DNA of 64,000 nucleotides from Paulinella micropora. Lineage: Eukaryota > Cercozoa > Imbricatea > Euglyphida > Paulinellidae. Below the pieces are notes generated by a model. It made no database searches and had not been told where the DNA came from. It worked only from the letters and a program-made list of their open reading frames with translations. Every line of letters starts with the position of its first letter. Position 1 is the first letter of the stretch. Positions 21,748-32,427 of this stretch are shown here, piece by piece. Made by a program: the position numbers and the translations under genes. The stretch is taken from contig WBZZ01001002.1 in the NCBI GenBank assembly GCA_019918135.1, positions 77,001 through 141,000 of the forward strand, given 5' to 3'.

Positions 21748-23090
21748 TTACTGTGGCAATTCTCGGAAGTAGCTGTTCACACGATTCTGAAACCTCTGGT
21801 CTTTTTTGTACCACGTGCTTCGCGTCGCGTTCCGGAGGTCCGAGGCCAGCCTTTGTCGCTCCGCGTTTTCCGACGGAAGACACAGCCGGCCCGGCTGTGC
21901 AAGATTGTCGTGATAGTCAAACAAAAAGCCAAACAAAAGGTACACCTCATGTGGGTCCAAGACTCGCTGGTTTGCGGGGGGTCTCCAGTACACCCCTTCC
22001 AGCAGGCCAACGTCGGGGGGTTCAGATCGAAGGCCTTAATGTGCTCACAAGCCTTGCGTGAACGCAGCATTACTTCTATCAAACAGTGGCGCCTGCAGCG
22101 ACGCCTCGCAATCACCCGTTCGTCGTCTGGGGACCCGAACAGACACCGGAGCAACAGTCAAGCCTTCCCCCACGGTGTTATCCGCTATCTGGGACGAGGA
22201 CACGAGACTGACGACCACACGCTCGCGGCCCTCACTACTAGTGCGCTTGGACTCGACAAACTGGTCCAGGGCTATGTTCAGCACGCTGCAGCCGCCGTCC
22301 TCCGCACGGAAGTTAGGGTCACCCCCGCGTGCTAGGGCCCAACGCACATATTCGGAGGAACCGGCCTGGGCGAGCCGCCACAACAGCGTGACGCCCCCCC
22401 AGTCTAGACCGAAGCTGGCCACAGTGTCTAGGCCGACCTGCCACGTGCCAAACACCGCGTCTAGCACCCGGCTGGCTGTGCCGAAACTTCATCAGCGCTT
22501 GCCAGGTGTACTTCTCGTGCAGGGCCGGGCGTAGTCTGGCTTGCGTTTCGCAGGTCTACGTCACTTCGTAGGCCAGCCAACAAGAGCTCGTGCAATCGCC
22601 GGAGATGTGTGCCCAGCAGCTCATCATCCCCCAACGCTTCCTGTGTGACTAAGAGAGTCAGCCGCGAATAGAGCTCTTCTCGGCTGTCTCTTTTCGGTGC
22701 GGGCCTGATTTGCTTGAGGACTTCTTCAAACTCTACTTGGTGTTGCTTCAGCCGCCGCTCTTGCAGCCAGCGGCCGTAGACTTTGTACTGGTCTTCGAGC
22801 TCTCTCAACTGCTGCAGCTGCCGGTCGAGCCTGGCCCTGGCCTGCCCGCTGCATTCTCGTTGTAGGTTGTCCGCGTGTACCTCAAGAGAAAGCTTGAGCT
22901 CCTTGAGCTCCAGTGCCCTGTCGTGGCAGGCTTGCCAGACCTTGGCCTCGTTGGCGGGCTCAAGGGTTAGGCTCAGGGGCGCGGGCGTCTCAACGTTGAG
23001 CACGTACCGCTGGTCCTCAAACGTATAACTGCACGCGCGCCCTACGTACCGGTCGGCCTCGGTCCATTCGGTTGGCGGCCGCCGGTTCAT
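21748..23090 (-). CDS. Coiled-coil/ankyrin-type protein, broken
   Basis: About 440 residues. The N-terminal 130 residues have a short folded start (YVGRACSYTFEDQRYVLNVE) and a long charged coiled coil (about residues 45-120, Leu/Gln/Arg rich). The middle has an ankyrin-like pattern (TLLWRLAQAGSSEYVRWAL, ARGGDPNFRAEDGGCSVLNI). The C-terminus is globular and ends near the stop at 21748. Ankyrin proteins of giant viruses and poxviruses often recruit host ubiquitin ligases or NF-kB factors. The start is the ATG preceded by A-rich leader and G runs. About three breaks. Confidence 0.5.
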
Positions 23091-23381
23091 GCGGCCCAGA
23101 GTTTTAAAGGAGAAAGAAATGTAGGCTTCGGTGTTCGGGGGGGGGGGGAAAGGAGTAGAGCGGGCCTGCAGTGTCTGCTAACCGATGACGGAAAAGAGGG
23201 GGGGGGGAGGGGGGCGGAGGCAAGGCCAAAGAGAGTGCCCGCGTAGGGGGGGGGGGCCGCGGAGGTCAGCCTCCTCCCCCCCCTCCCCTAAGCCGATAGC
23301 AGAAAAAAAACCTAAGTTTGGGCTGCCAAAAATTTCGCGGGCTCACTGATTGGTTTCTTTTTTAGTTTGGTGCCAGCCAGC

Positions 23382-24265
23382 ATGGAGAAGTTACAAGCGC
23401 CGCTGCTGGCGTTGCCCGATAGCTTGTGGCCGCTGGTGAGAATCTTTTTGAATCCCGCGGGCTGTTGGCCCTGGCCCTGACGTGCCGGCAGCTCTCGGCG
23501 CTGGTGAGGAAGCGTGCGATCTTCTGGGCGGGCTTCGAGCAGCCCGATTTCCTGCTGAACGACAGGCTGCACCGGCAACTGCTAGGCGTGTTCCGCGCCG
23601 TGTGCCTGGAAGCAGCGGTTGTAGTGCGTAGCGTCCAGGTCACCGCCAGGTGTTTGGCAGCGGCACGACCGCTGCTGCACGGGCTGCGCGTCAGTCGCTT
23701 GACCTACTATGGCGCGGGGGACGACGAGGACGACGAGGACGACGAGGACTCCAGGGTGTCCGAGCTGCTGTCGGCCGGCGTTTATGTGCGCGAACTGACC
23801 CTGCGAAACTGCGGCGGGCTCACAAATGCAGGGCTGTCGGCCGTGGCCGACAGTTGCGTGCAGGGTTTGCACCTCAGCGGCTGCCGGAGGATCGCGGACG
23901 TGCAAGCCCTGGGAACGCTGTCGGCGACGCTCCGGCGGCTCGACCTGTCCAACTGCGGCCCGATCACCGACACGGGGCTCGCCACGTTGCGCCGACTCGA
24001 CAGGCTAGAATGGCTGAGCCTCGACTATACTCACCGGATCACCGGCGCGGGCCTGGACCATTTAGCTTCGCTGCCGAAGCTGCAGCGGCTGCACTTTTGT
24101 GCCTACGATCGCCTGATGGACGAAAACGCCATCGAGCGCCTAGTAGCAGCAGGTCTGCCCTCGCTCCGCAGCCTGGTCGTGCGCGGCCGCGCCATGATCA
24201 CGGTAGTAGCCAGTGAGCGCCTCAAACGCCAGAGGCCGGAGCTAGTCGTGCAATGGTTTTGTTGA
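23382..24265 (+). CDS. F-box/LRR protein, broken
   Basis: About 295 residues. The N-terminus has an F-box-like signature (LPDSLWPLVRIFL then LALALTCRQLSALV), the Skp1-binding module of SCF ubiquitin ligases. From residue ~110 cysteine-containing leucine-rich repeats follow (VRELTLRNCGGLTNAGL, VQGLHLSGCRRIADV, LRRLDLSNCGPITDTGL, LEWLSLDYTHRITGAGL). This is the FBXL type that captures substrates. An Asp/Glu cluster sits near residue 105. The start is the ATG after the G-rich leader. About one break, near the F-box. It would redirect host protein turnover (inference). Confidence 0.7.
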
Positions 24266-24612
24266 CTGACAAAATTTAAAACAAAAGACCGTGGGCAGGT
24301 GCGCGGGAGGTTCTCGCCCACGGTGGGCGACTGTGGGACCCTTCTCTCTCTCCCTCTCCCTCTCCCCAGCCTCTCCTTTCTTTTTTGCGCGGCCACCCTC
24401 CCCCCCTTTTTTTTTGCCAACACACAAACCACAGAAAAAATTTAAACACAAACAGCCTCCCTCGGGCCCGATGCACTCCTGAAAAAGGAAAGAAATAAAA
24501 AGAGCAAAAAGCTCCCCTCTTCTCCTTCCTGCCCCCCCCCCTTTCCCCCTCTCTCTCTCTTTTCATAAACTGTTATAACACTTTTTGAGAGCCTAAGTTA
24601 TAAAAAATCAGC
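24266..24612. other. Intergenic, pyrimidine-rich
   Basis: Long CT tracts (24341-24390, 24523-24565), C and T runs, then an A/T-rich block before the next ATG. Composition is the mirror of the GA/G leaders elsewhere. No gene seen. Confidence 0.4.
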
Positions 24613-25691
24613 ATGCCTGCGAATGGCTGGGCTCCACCGCCTCCTCCGGGGAGGCCGCCTTTGAAAGGCCAGCGTGCCAAAGCAAAAACCAGGTCTACGG
24701 CAGGCCTCACACGCTTTACGCCAGATCCGGAGTCATATGTGTATATCAACCTAAATGGCCTTGGCGCTGAAGGACTCAAGGCTCTGCGAATATTGCTCAA
24801 CCAAGAAGCTACACAACGAAATAAACCGCAACTGGTTTTCCAAAGGAACGACGGCCTCTATTCTGATCCAACATTACAAGACAACTGGCAGATCCAGACA
24901 GGGACACACCCGAGGTTTATTGATGAATGGGTCCACCAAGTGGCTGCTCAGCTACCCCGCCTACGAAGGTCGAAAACGATCCGTCTGTGGCGTGGCTAGC
25001 AGTACCAGGGCAGGAGCAGGTCGCGAACGTCTTGGTCCGCGACCTGGCTGTTGTTGCAGAAAGCGAGTTCGCCAGGTTGCTGGCCTTCTCGTCAATAACA
25101 ACCCCTCTCGACTTTCAAAAAGAGCGTAACTGGACCACGACCGCGTATGCCGTAGTTGAGCGTCAGCGCAACATTTACGCAGTGCTCAAATGTGTGGCTG
25201 GGTACGTCCAACCTCTCCTTGGAAATAAGAGAGCGCTCCGCACAAACCTAATAGACGCGGACGTATATTGTACTGATGCCTGGTTTTATCCGTTGTTACA
25301 CGACAGCAACTTACCGGAGCAAGGCGAATCAGTGACAAAGGCTTGGCGCTTTACGGAGCCCGTCTGGCTCAAGATGAAGCTGGAAACAGCAGCCGAGCCG
25401 AAATTTCAACTCAGAACGGTCATAACCTGCGGCGGAGCTTTGGTGCTGATGAGCCTGGGATCGGCCTACACGCGATTCCCGCCGCCTCGCCTCGAAGATC
25501 CTAAAAGTGCAGCATCATATCAATTCAAGTCAAAGATAGACCCAACTTCAGAAGTTGGTCAAAAACAGATCAAAGCTTTCCAAGCGCGCGAGGCCCGCGA
25601 AAAACGAAGGTTTGATAACAGAATGAAAAATTTAGCCGCTCAAGCTGGCGCAAATTCCAAGTCAGTCCAACAAGCATCTTTCGATGTTTAA
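24613..25691 (+). CDS. Unrecognised protein, broken
   Basis: About 355 residues, less GC-rich than its neighbours. The Pro-rich, basic N-terminus (WAPPPPPGRPPLKGQ) is followed by a mixed alpha/beta body without Cys clusters or membrane helices, and a basic, helical C-terminal tail (RFDNRMKNLAAQAG). No family motif seen. Its different base use suggests a different origin or expression class. The start is the ATG after taagttataaaaaatcagc. About one break. Confidence 0.5.
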
Positions 25692-25887
25692 TACTGAAGA
25701 GGCGTCATGCAAAAAAAAAGAACACCGCTGCCGCAAGATAGCGCACACAGATGTTTCCGGAAAGAGTGGAGACACCGGGGGCTTGGCTGTAAAAAAAATT
25801 AAAAAACCAAAAAGAAACTGTACGGGGTGCTCAGAAGAGGAAATCGTGGTCGGTTCCCTTTCTTATACATGTGTGTCCAAAGATTAA
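25684..25887 (+). CDS. Possible small basic protein
   Basis: 67 residues; its ATG overlaps the stop region of the previous gene by 8 bases. The product is Lys-rich with five Cys (two as CTGC), so a small zinc-binding nuclear protein is possible. There is no separate leader, and A-runs within it make the frame fragile. It could also be non-coding 3' sequence. Confidence 0.25.
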   Translation: MFNTEEASCKKKEHRCRKIAHTDVSGKSGDTGGLAVKKIKKPKRNCTGCSEEEIVVGSLSYTCVSKD

Positions 25888-26052
25888 GACCGCGCACGCT
25901 CTTGGTAAGGGAAAAAATGTAGGTGGGGGGGACAGTTCCCCGCCCCTTAGCCCGGACGGAAAAAAAGAAAGAGAGAAGAGAATGCATCGACTGAACTTGG
26001 TAAATTTTCCCAAAGGCTGAACGTTTTTTTTTGGAGATAAAAGCGAGCGAGC

Positions 26053-26859
26053 ATGGACGACGAAGGCCACTCCAGCCGTGCAGCCCGTCGGGGTGGGCCC
26101 GAGCCCGGCAACATCATCACGCTTGACGTCGGGGGTACTCTCTTCAAGACCCGGGCCGAAACCCTGCAGGCCCGCAGTGGCTTCTTCCGAGAGGTCTTGG
26201 CGCCGGTCGTGCGACGGGAGCCGCGCGAGGCGCTAATTTTGGACTTGGACCCGGACGCCTTCAGCGTGATCTTGTCGTATTTCAGAACGGGCTGCCCGCA
26301 CGCCTTACTACAGTCCCTGGCGTGCTACTACGTGCTGGAATGTACCAAGTACGCGGTGACTGCGCAGAACGTCTTGTACGAAACAGAGCACAAGAGTTCC
26401 TACAACACGTTCCGGGCCGAGAAAACCCCGGCGCTCAGCCAGGTGGCCTTTTGCCGCGAGTGCTGGACACCTCTCGGCTTTCCCGACGAATGGATTAACA
26501 CACACAAATCGGTCGAGGAGAAAGGTGCGGATGGGGTTCTCAAGCACGTTAACATCCTAGGCTACTGCGTTTGTTGCAGAGCGAAAAATCCAAAGGCCGA
26601 GCCAGCATTTCATTGGGAGGGCTCAACCAGAAATGTCGCTGAACTGCCAGGCGCTGACTGGTCACACAAGCAAACTTTTTGTGTGTCGTTCGACCGCACC
26701 GCGGCTCGTCTGGCGGGTGCTGTAGTCAGGCAGCTGCGGTACCTACAGGTGACGCCCTTCGATACCTTCCTTAGCTGGCCCCAATGGCGGAGGCCGTCGG
26801 CTCCCGGGCCGGCCCGTCCTTGTAAGTGCCCCCCGAAAAAAGCACTAGTGCTACCATAA
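26053..26859 (+). CDS. BTB/POZ (T1-type) domain protein
   Basis: 268 residues, intact. Residues ~18-105 form a BTB domain of the KCTD/T1 class: NIITLDVGGTLFKTRAETL, FFREVLAPV, ALILDLDPDAFSVILSYFRTG. The C-terminal half has Cys pairs (CREC, CVCC) that may bind zinc, and an unassigned fold. BTB proteins serve as substrate adaptors of cullin-3 ubiquitin ligases; several giant viruses encode them. The start is the ATG after gataaaagcgagcgagc. The gene stands alone between A/T-rich flanks. Confidence 0.75.
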   Translation: MDDEGHSSRAARRGGPEPGNIITLDVGGTLFKTRAETLQARSGFFREVLAPVVRREPREALILDLDPDAFSVILSYFRTGCPHALLQSLACYYVLECTKYAVTAQNVLYETEHKSSYNTFRAEKTPALSQVAFCRECWTPLGFPDEWINTHKSVEEKGADGVLKHVNILGYCVCCRAKNPKAEPAFHWEGSTRNVAELPGADWSHKQTFCVSFDRTAARLAGAVVRQLRYLQVTPFDTFLSWPQWRRPSAPGPARPCKCPPKKALVLP

Positions 26860-27305
26860 CTTTGAGCACAAAAGAGTAGAAGGAACAAGATGAAAAGAAG
26901 AAAAAACGCGGCTAATAGCTTGTATGCGTGTCTGTTTTCTTTTTTATTTTAATTATTAAAAAGGACGGCTTTATTACAGCCAATGGGAGTACGGGGGAGG
27001 GGGACAATCCGCCCCGGCAGCGGCTCTAGCCTGTCGTCGGTAGCGCTTGGGCCAAGCGATCGTGCCGTTTGGCAATGGCGATTACGTGCGCGAGCCCTGC
27101 TGAATTGTGTGGGAACAAAAGCAGAGGATTTTTCTGGCCAACTCATTCTTCACTGCTCTTGTCAAGTGGAGGGCCGGTTTGAATTTTGGGTTAGACCAAA
27201 AAAAGGAGCACAAGTCAAAAACAACAAGCGCGGCTGTCGCCGCTGACGCTGCTTCAGTCGGGCCACCTAAGCTTCAATGACGCCTGCCTCATCGACATTT
27301 CTTAG
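26860..27305. other. Intergenic with a short gene relic
   Basis: A/T-rich 3' sequence up to 26965, then mixed sequence with no convincing frame. 27225-27285 (minus) matches the 3' end of the gene at 31684-32427 in peptide sense. See that relic entry. Confidence 0.4.
27225..27285 (-). pseudogene. Relic of the 3' end of the gene at 31684-32427
   Basis: Read on the minus strand, it gives a peptide resembling the C-terminus of the intact gene (VIEARVALLKQQRQRR-like, followed by QP and the basic end). About 20 codons are similar; upstream similarity is not visible. It suggests an old partial duplication or a lost paralogue. Confidence 0.45.
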
Positions 27306-28845
27306 CTATGAACAGCCCACGTCCTCGGCCTGGGCCAGCGCCCGCCGGCAGGCCGTCTCCAGCAGCGCCTCGTCGTCCTGGTAGTACAAATTCACCAGCC
27401 GCATGGCGCCCCTGACCAGGCGCTGCACGCGCGGGGGAGGCTGGCCCCCGTGCGCCGCCCGGTAGCCGGCCGCCGCGTACTTGCCGGCCCGGATCAGCAG
27501 CCGGGTGAGCTCAGCGCCCCTGGGCGCGGGCGCGGGCGCCAACCGCAGCAGCACCTCGGTCAAGCCCAGCTCCGCCCGCGGCGGCGCTGCGACTGTCGCC
27601 GGAGCCAGTGGGGCCAACGGCAGCGGCGACAGTCGCGGCTCCGCTGGTTCGCCCTCTGCCGTCGGCCCCTCGGATGGCTCGTCCAGCGGTGCGCCGCCGG
27701 GCTCCGGCAGCGCCGCGTGCAACGCCTGCTCGAACGTAGCGCATATCCCCGCACGCTCGATCAGCTCGAGCGCCCGCCGCGCGTTGTTTCTGCGCTCGTC
27801 ATTGACAAACACCAGATCGCGGGCGTCCAGCTCCAGCCCCGCCTCCCGCAGCTGTTCCTGGTACAAATCCACTGTGGTCTGGTACACGCGGAACACGGCC
27901 CGCTGGTTGGCCGCCACACGTTCGCACCTGAGCTGCAGCTGCTTCTGCTCCAGGGCCCAGCCGGACTCCAACTGTTTCTGCTCCAGGGCCCAGCCGGCCT
28001 CCAGCGCTGCCAGCTCTTCTTCGCAAACCACGCGCTTGAGCAAGGCAAACTCCCGCTTCGCCCCGAGCAATTCCCGCTCCGCCTCCAGCAATTGGAGGCA
28101 CCGCCGCTTCACGGCCGGCTCTGCTACCTCCTGCGGCACTTCAGCCGCCACCGGTGGCACCGCACCCGCCACCGGTGCCACCGGCGCCGGCGCAGCGGTA
28201 GGCAGCGCGGGCTGCACCACCCCCGCCAGCAGCTCGCGCCTGGTAGCCTCCGACAGCTCCTGCCGCCTGAGGGGCAGGGCCTGTTCCACTCGTGATCACC
28301 CGCACAGGCACGGGTGGCGAGGTTCGCTTGTTCACGCCTGATTAGTTTGTCGGCCGAGCCAGGGACCAGGGGCAGGATCTTAAGTAGGTCGCACAACTGG
28401 TAACAATCTATTGCTGCGCCCCTTTGCCCGTTCGAACGTTTGAACGCAATTTTTTTGGGAAGAACCCCATGCACCCCAAAGTTGGGGTCGCCCATTTTAT
28501 CCTTCAGTCGGTCGTAGTCCTTTCTAGCAGCCTTGGTCGAACAGCCCTTGAGGGCTGCGATGACGTCGGTAATTGCATAGAAACCCGCTTGCTGGCGTTG
28601 GATATTTATCTTTAGGGTTTCTTCACTCAGGCCCATAAGCAAGGGGTTGTCTTGAATCGCGCCGTTGGTGGGAACGGACGCCACCGCGCGGGATGGCTGG
28701 GGTGCGACCGCTGCAACTTGTCCCCGAGTTCGCTGTCCTCTGTATCGCTCCCGGAAGACGAGAACTCTACCGCCGTGGGCTCGGCGGAACGGCGCTGGGC
28801 ACGCGTCCGCATCTTGACGGACAGCTCGCTCAGCCGGTTCTGCAT
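27306..28845 (-). CDS. BRO-N/MSV199-like DNA-binding domain fused to coiled coil, broken
   Basis: About 510 residues. An Arg/Ser/Glu-rich N-terminus (KMRTRAQRRSAEP) leads to a BRO-N/MSV199-like region (FYAITDVIAALKGCSTKAA, then YDRLKDKMG and DLLKILPLVPGSADKLIRR). This module type is found in many large DNA viruses and thought to bind DNA. Then come an Ala/Pro-rich linker, a charged coiled coil with a direct repeat (ESGWALEQKQL/EAGWALEQKQL), and a helical C-terminus. The start at 28845 is the first ATG before the coding signal. About two breaks. Confidence 0.5.
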
Positions 28846-28929
28846 CGGTACCACGCCGTGTACTGGCTGGTGGAAGCGGCTGCAACGCTTGCGGCCGACG
28901 GAAGTGTGGGGTGGGAATCTCGGCAATGG

Positions 28930-29115
28930 AAGGTAGCAACAAGAAATTTGGGGGGGGGGGGGGGGAACGAGGGCGGGGGAAGAAATTAAACAGAAAAAAT
29001 TCCCTGCCCGCTGGCCTTGCCCGAAAAAATTTCTGTCACTCTTTTTCCGATTGCCAGACATTTCGCTCAATTTTTTTCACGAGTTCCATAATTCGGAGAA
29101 TTTCGGTGACGAAGG
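28930..29115 (-). repeat. Diverged single copy of the hairpin repeat
   Basis: In reverse orientation it shows the same landmarks as the array at 16889-17800: GC arm remnants (ccctgcccgctggccttgcccg), aaaaaatttctgt, attgccagacatttcg, then aatttttttcacgagttccataattcggagaatttcg. The match is clear but imperfect, so this copy is older or evolving freely. Confidence 0.65.
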
Positions 29116-29749
29116 GAGGGAGAGGAAGGGAGGGGGGGGGCAGCACCTTTGAGCATCCCGCCCGGCGGCGACTGTGTCGCAGCGCCGGAGTTGCAGGAGG
29201 TGCGGCTGCTACACAGTCGACACGCGTACGACTGTCAGCGACGAGCGGGTGTCGAGGCCGTGTGCGCTGGCGGGGGGGGGAGAGGGTGGTGTGAAGGCAG
29301 GACGGTGTCTGCGTAGTGGGGGGGGGGGGGCCGGCGGCGGGGGGGGGGAAGGGGGGGGGCCGGGCCTTAGAAAAGTGGTAGTCTGCTACCACGAAAAGGC
29401 TGGGAGGAGGAGGGGGGGGCACTTTTGTCTGCTCCGCACCCGGACGGAAAGGAGAGAAGAAAAGAGCGATTTGGCCGCGGCCTCTCTTCTAACTTCCCCC
29501 ACCGCCGCCCCCCCCCCCACTCTCACGTCTCGCTGTTTTTTTTTGGTGCGGAATTAGGACGGACCCGCCCCCCCCCCCCGCACCGGAATGGTTAACAGTG
29601 TGTGGGGAGGGGAGGGGAGAAAGGGGGAAAGAGGAAAGGAGAAAAAAAGGGGGTGAGACTTTGACGAGGGTGTGGGGTGGACGCGAAAAGAGAGATCGTC
29701 TCTCGGTGGCCTGCGTCTTTCAGAGTTGTACCAAACAAAGATGTCCCAA
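29116..29749. other. Intergenic, extreme G runs
   Basis: Several G runs of 8 to 13 (29129-29140, 29272-29281, 29317-29330, 29339-29360), then C runs at 29508-29517 and 29568-29579, GA tracts, and a good 3' splice-site-like tract (tgcgtctttcag) at 29709-29720. No gene seen. Probable leader of the GNAT gene, possibly with an intron. Confidence 0.4.
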
Positions 29750-31601
29750 TAAAGGCAAGAGCCCCAAGCAAGGAAAAAAAGGCCCCTCGATGCCGTCGCG
29801 ACGGTTAAGTCTGTGCACTGCAACTTTTGCAAATGTGGTCGGCAGAGCAGGAACTACGTGGGCTGCTGCACCTGCCCCCGCTGGTCGGAGCTAACTGAAC
29901 ACGACGCTCTCTTTGCCGGTAGCTACTGGGGAGTATTCCGTGCGACTCCAGGGCATGTCCCGCCTCCGTCGGTTTTGGCTGCACGGAACCGCTTGGTCCA
30001 TGAATACAACCTCACGCGCACGTTCCACCCGCCGCTGCCGCTGGCGTTCCAGCAGGGTTCGGACCGTGACGCTAGGATGGATCACCTGGAGGTCTACCGC
30101 GACGATGCCCAGTACGTGGGCTTTGTGAGCAACTACCCAGGATCGGGCAGGCCGCCCGCAGGGTGGAAACGCACCGACAACCTCTACTCAGAGGTTTGCG
30201 AGAGCTACTTGCGGGTGTTGCCCGTACCGGTGGACGAGCGAGCGCCCCGCTGCATATTTCCCGAGGAAGAAGAAGAAGAAGAAGAAGAAGAAGAAAAAGA
30301 AGAAGCCCCAGTGGATGCCTTTGAGGAGATCAGCGTCTTGGGGGAACCGTGCGCGGCGGCCGCGAAGGAAGTAGCGGTGGTGGTAGGGGAATGCCGCGCG
30401 CGACGGGCCACGCCGGAGGACGCTCAGGCGCTGTGCGAGTTGGTGTGTGGCAACCGCGGGATGCTGTGCAGACACAACTGGGAGTACCTGCAGAATCCGG
30501 AGGCAAACTTGCTGTTTGTGTACGAACACACAGAAGATAAACAGTTGGTGGGGCTGGCGCTGTGCACGCGCCCCGAGGAGGAACGCCCGCCGGAGCTGGA
30601 GCCACGCAGCAGCCGTGCGGTTTACGTGCATTTGTTCGAAGTTCACCCCGCTACCAAGGCCAGGGCGTCGGCAGCAGGTTTTGTCGCGAGCTGCTAGCGC
30701 GGCTAGAACAGTACACCGACTCCGGCTTTGTGTACCTGCACAGCGATCCGGCGGCCACGGTGCGTTTTTGGCGTCGCCAGGGCTTCCAGCCCTACCAGGC
30801 CGTGCACACCGGCGCGATGCGTTACCAGCTAAGGCGTGAGACACTGCTGCCCCTGTTACTGCAAAGCGCGCCGGTTCGGCGCGGGAGTGCGCTGTGCGCC
30901 TGAGCTTCGGCTCCGAGGCGTGGCAAGAGGTCGCGGCCCGCGCGCCGGCCATAGTAAACAATGAATCGCTGCTGTGGGCGGGTTATTTGCGCGGTCCACA
31001 GCGGGTCCTGCAGTTCACTGGCGTGCTCGTCCCCGGGCGGCGCGTCTACTTCACGCGCCTGGTCGCGGAGCACTTGCACACAGGCGTCCTCAGCTACAGC
31101 GATCACGAAGAGCTGTACGGCTCCAACGGGAGCACGCGCGCTTTTTGGGGGGGCCGGCACCGGTGTCGTGCGTTTGGGTTCCGGGGGGACATACGCCTCC
31201 GGTGCGAGGTGGACGGGCAGGAGGTGTTTTGGGGCTGGGCCACGCGGAACGAAGAACTGACGCCCGAGGCCAAGGAGCTGGGGCTGCGGTTGCTAGACCA
31301 GCAGACCTTCTGGCTGTGGGGCTTGCGCTTGCAGCAGCAGCAGAAGAAGCCTAGTGGCCCGCTGCAAGCTTTGCAGGGTGACTGCGAAGTCTCGGAATGC
31401 GAGGTAGATGACTCGTTGAGGTTGCGGCAACTAGAGCTGCCGGCGCTGGCGGCCGAATACGCGTTTTTTGACCAAAACGGTCGTTTGTCCTCGCCCGCCC
31501 GTTGGGATGCCGGGCCCGCCGATGTAGCCAAGCAGCTCTTGGCCCTAGCGGAAGGCTTTTCCACCATAGAAATGGTGGACGACTACGAGGAGGAGGAATG
31601 A
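29750..31601 (+). CDS. GNAT acetyltransferase fusion protein, broken
   Basis: About 600 residues. The N-terminus has a Cys cluster (HCNFCKCG, CCTCPRW), probably zinc-binding. A run of ~13 Glu follows near residue 165. Residues ~200-340 are a GNAT domain: RRATPEDAQALCELV, the acetyl-CoA-binding signature YQGQGVGSRF, and FVYLHSDPAATVRFWRRQGF typical of motif B. The C-terminal 230 residues have no ATG of their own near the beginning, so they most likely belong to the same protein; their fold is not recognised. The true start is uncertain because no ATG precedes the Cys cluster in its frame. About two breaks. Substrate unknown. Confidence 0.6.
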
Positions 31602-31683
31602 AGCAATCCCGGACCTGTGGCTCATAAAAAAAACCATTTGCCCAAACATTTTTTTTAATAGCCATGTTTCTCACTGAAATTAC

Positions 31684-32427
31684 TTAGCAGGACGGCAAGT
31701 GCGGCTGTTGCCGCTGCCGCCGCCGCCTCTGCCGCTGCTGTTTCAGCAGGGCCACCCGGGCTTCGATGACTATGGGGAACGCCCTGGGCCCCACGAAGTC
31801 GCACACCCGCCGGGAAAGTACTTGCGTCTCCATGTTACACCCGAGCCGCATGCTGTTGTCAAACAGATTCCGCAGCTTAAGGTCCCGGATGACGTAACGG
31901 GGCCCCTTGTGAAGCCTTCGTGACGGCACTTCCATGACTAAAGACAGCACGTCGCGCTTCACCGTCTCCCAGCTGGACCATTCTTGGCCACCCAGCAGGC
32001 CGTAGAACACGAGGCTGTTCATCCAGTCCAACGTCGTGGCGGGCGACAAGCGCGCCGTTGCTGCGCTTCGGAACGCGCGGGACACGCACGACAGCCTGGC
32101 CGCGTCGCGGTAGTAGGCAGCGCGCGCGTCGGCGGTCGTGGGCTTCTGTGCGCCCAACACAAACTCCGCGACGACCTTTAGCACGGCCGCGCACAACACC
32201 TTGTCTACGGCCATTGGTGGTCTCGTGGCCAGCGTGCGCATCGAATTGATTTCTTTTTGGAGGATTGGCAGCGCCAGGCGGTCCAGCCTCGTGCGCTTCT
32301 TCGCGCCCGTCCTGGCCAGCTGTTTGTTCAGCTCGCGGCCTTCGGTTAACAGGGCGCGCTTTTGGCCCGCGGCTGACAACTTGGGCGCAAGAGCACTGTC
32401 GCTGATGTTTGGTCTCGCTGCTATCAT
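31684..32427 (-). CDS. Unrecognised basic protein
   Basis: 247 residues, intact. The ATG at 32427 is the first in the frame; the frame extends 15 codons further only through non-ATG codons. The N-terminus is basic and helical (GAKKRTRLDRLALPILQKE), the middle has an F-box-like helical pattern (ARLSCVSRAFRSAATARL) but without the preceding Leu-Pro, and the C-terminus is a long Arg/Gln tract (QQRQRRRRQRQQ). Nuclear localisation is likely. A relic of its 3' end occurs at 27225-27285. Confidence 0.55.
   Translation of the reverse strand: MIAARPNISDSALAPKLSAAGQKRALLTEGRELNKQLARTGAKKRTRLDRLALPILQKEINSMRTLATRPPMAVDKVLCAAVLKVVAEFVLGAQKPTTADARAAYYRDAARLSCVSRAFRSAATARLSPATTLDWMNSLVFYGLLGGQEWSSWETVKRDVLSLVMEVPSRRLHKGPRYVIRDLKLRNLFDNSMRLGCNMETQVLSRRVCDFVGPRAFPIVIEARVALLKQQRQRRRRQRQQPHLPSC

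Noticed and set aside
31684-32427. F-box assignment for the basic protein
   Set aside because: A helix pattern like ARLSCVSRAFRSAA is present, but the Leu-Pro start and the spacing of an F-box are missing.
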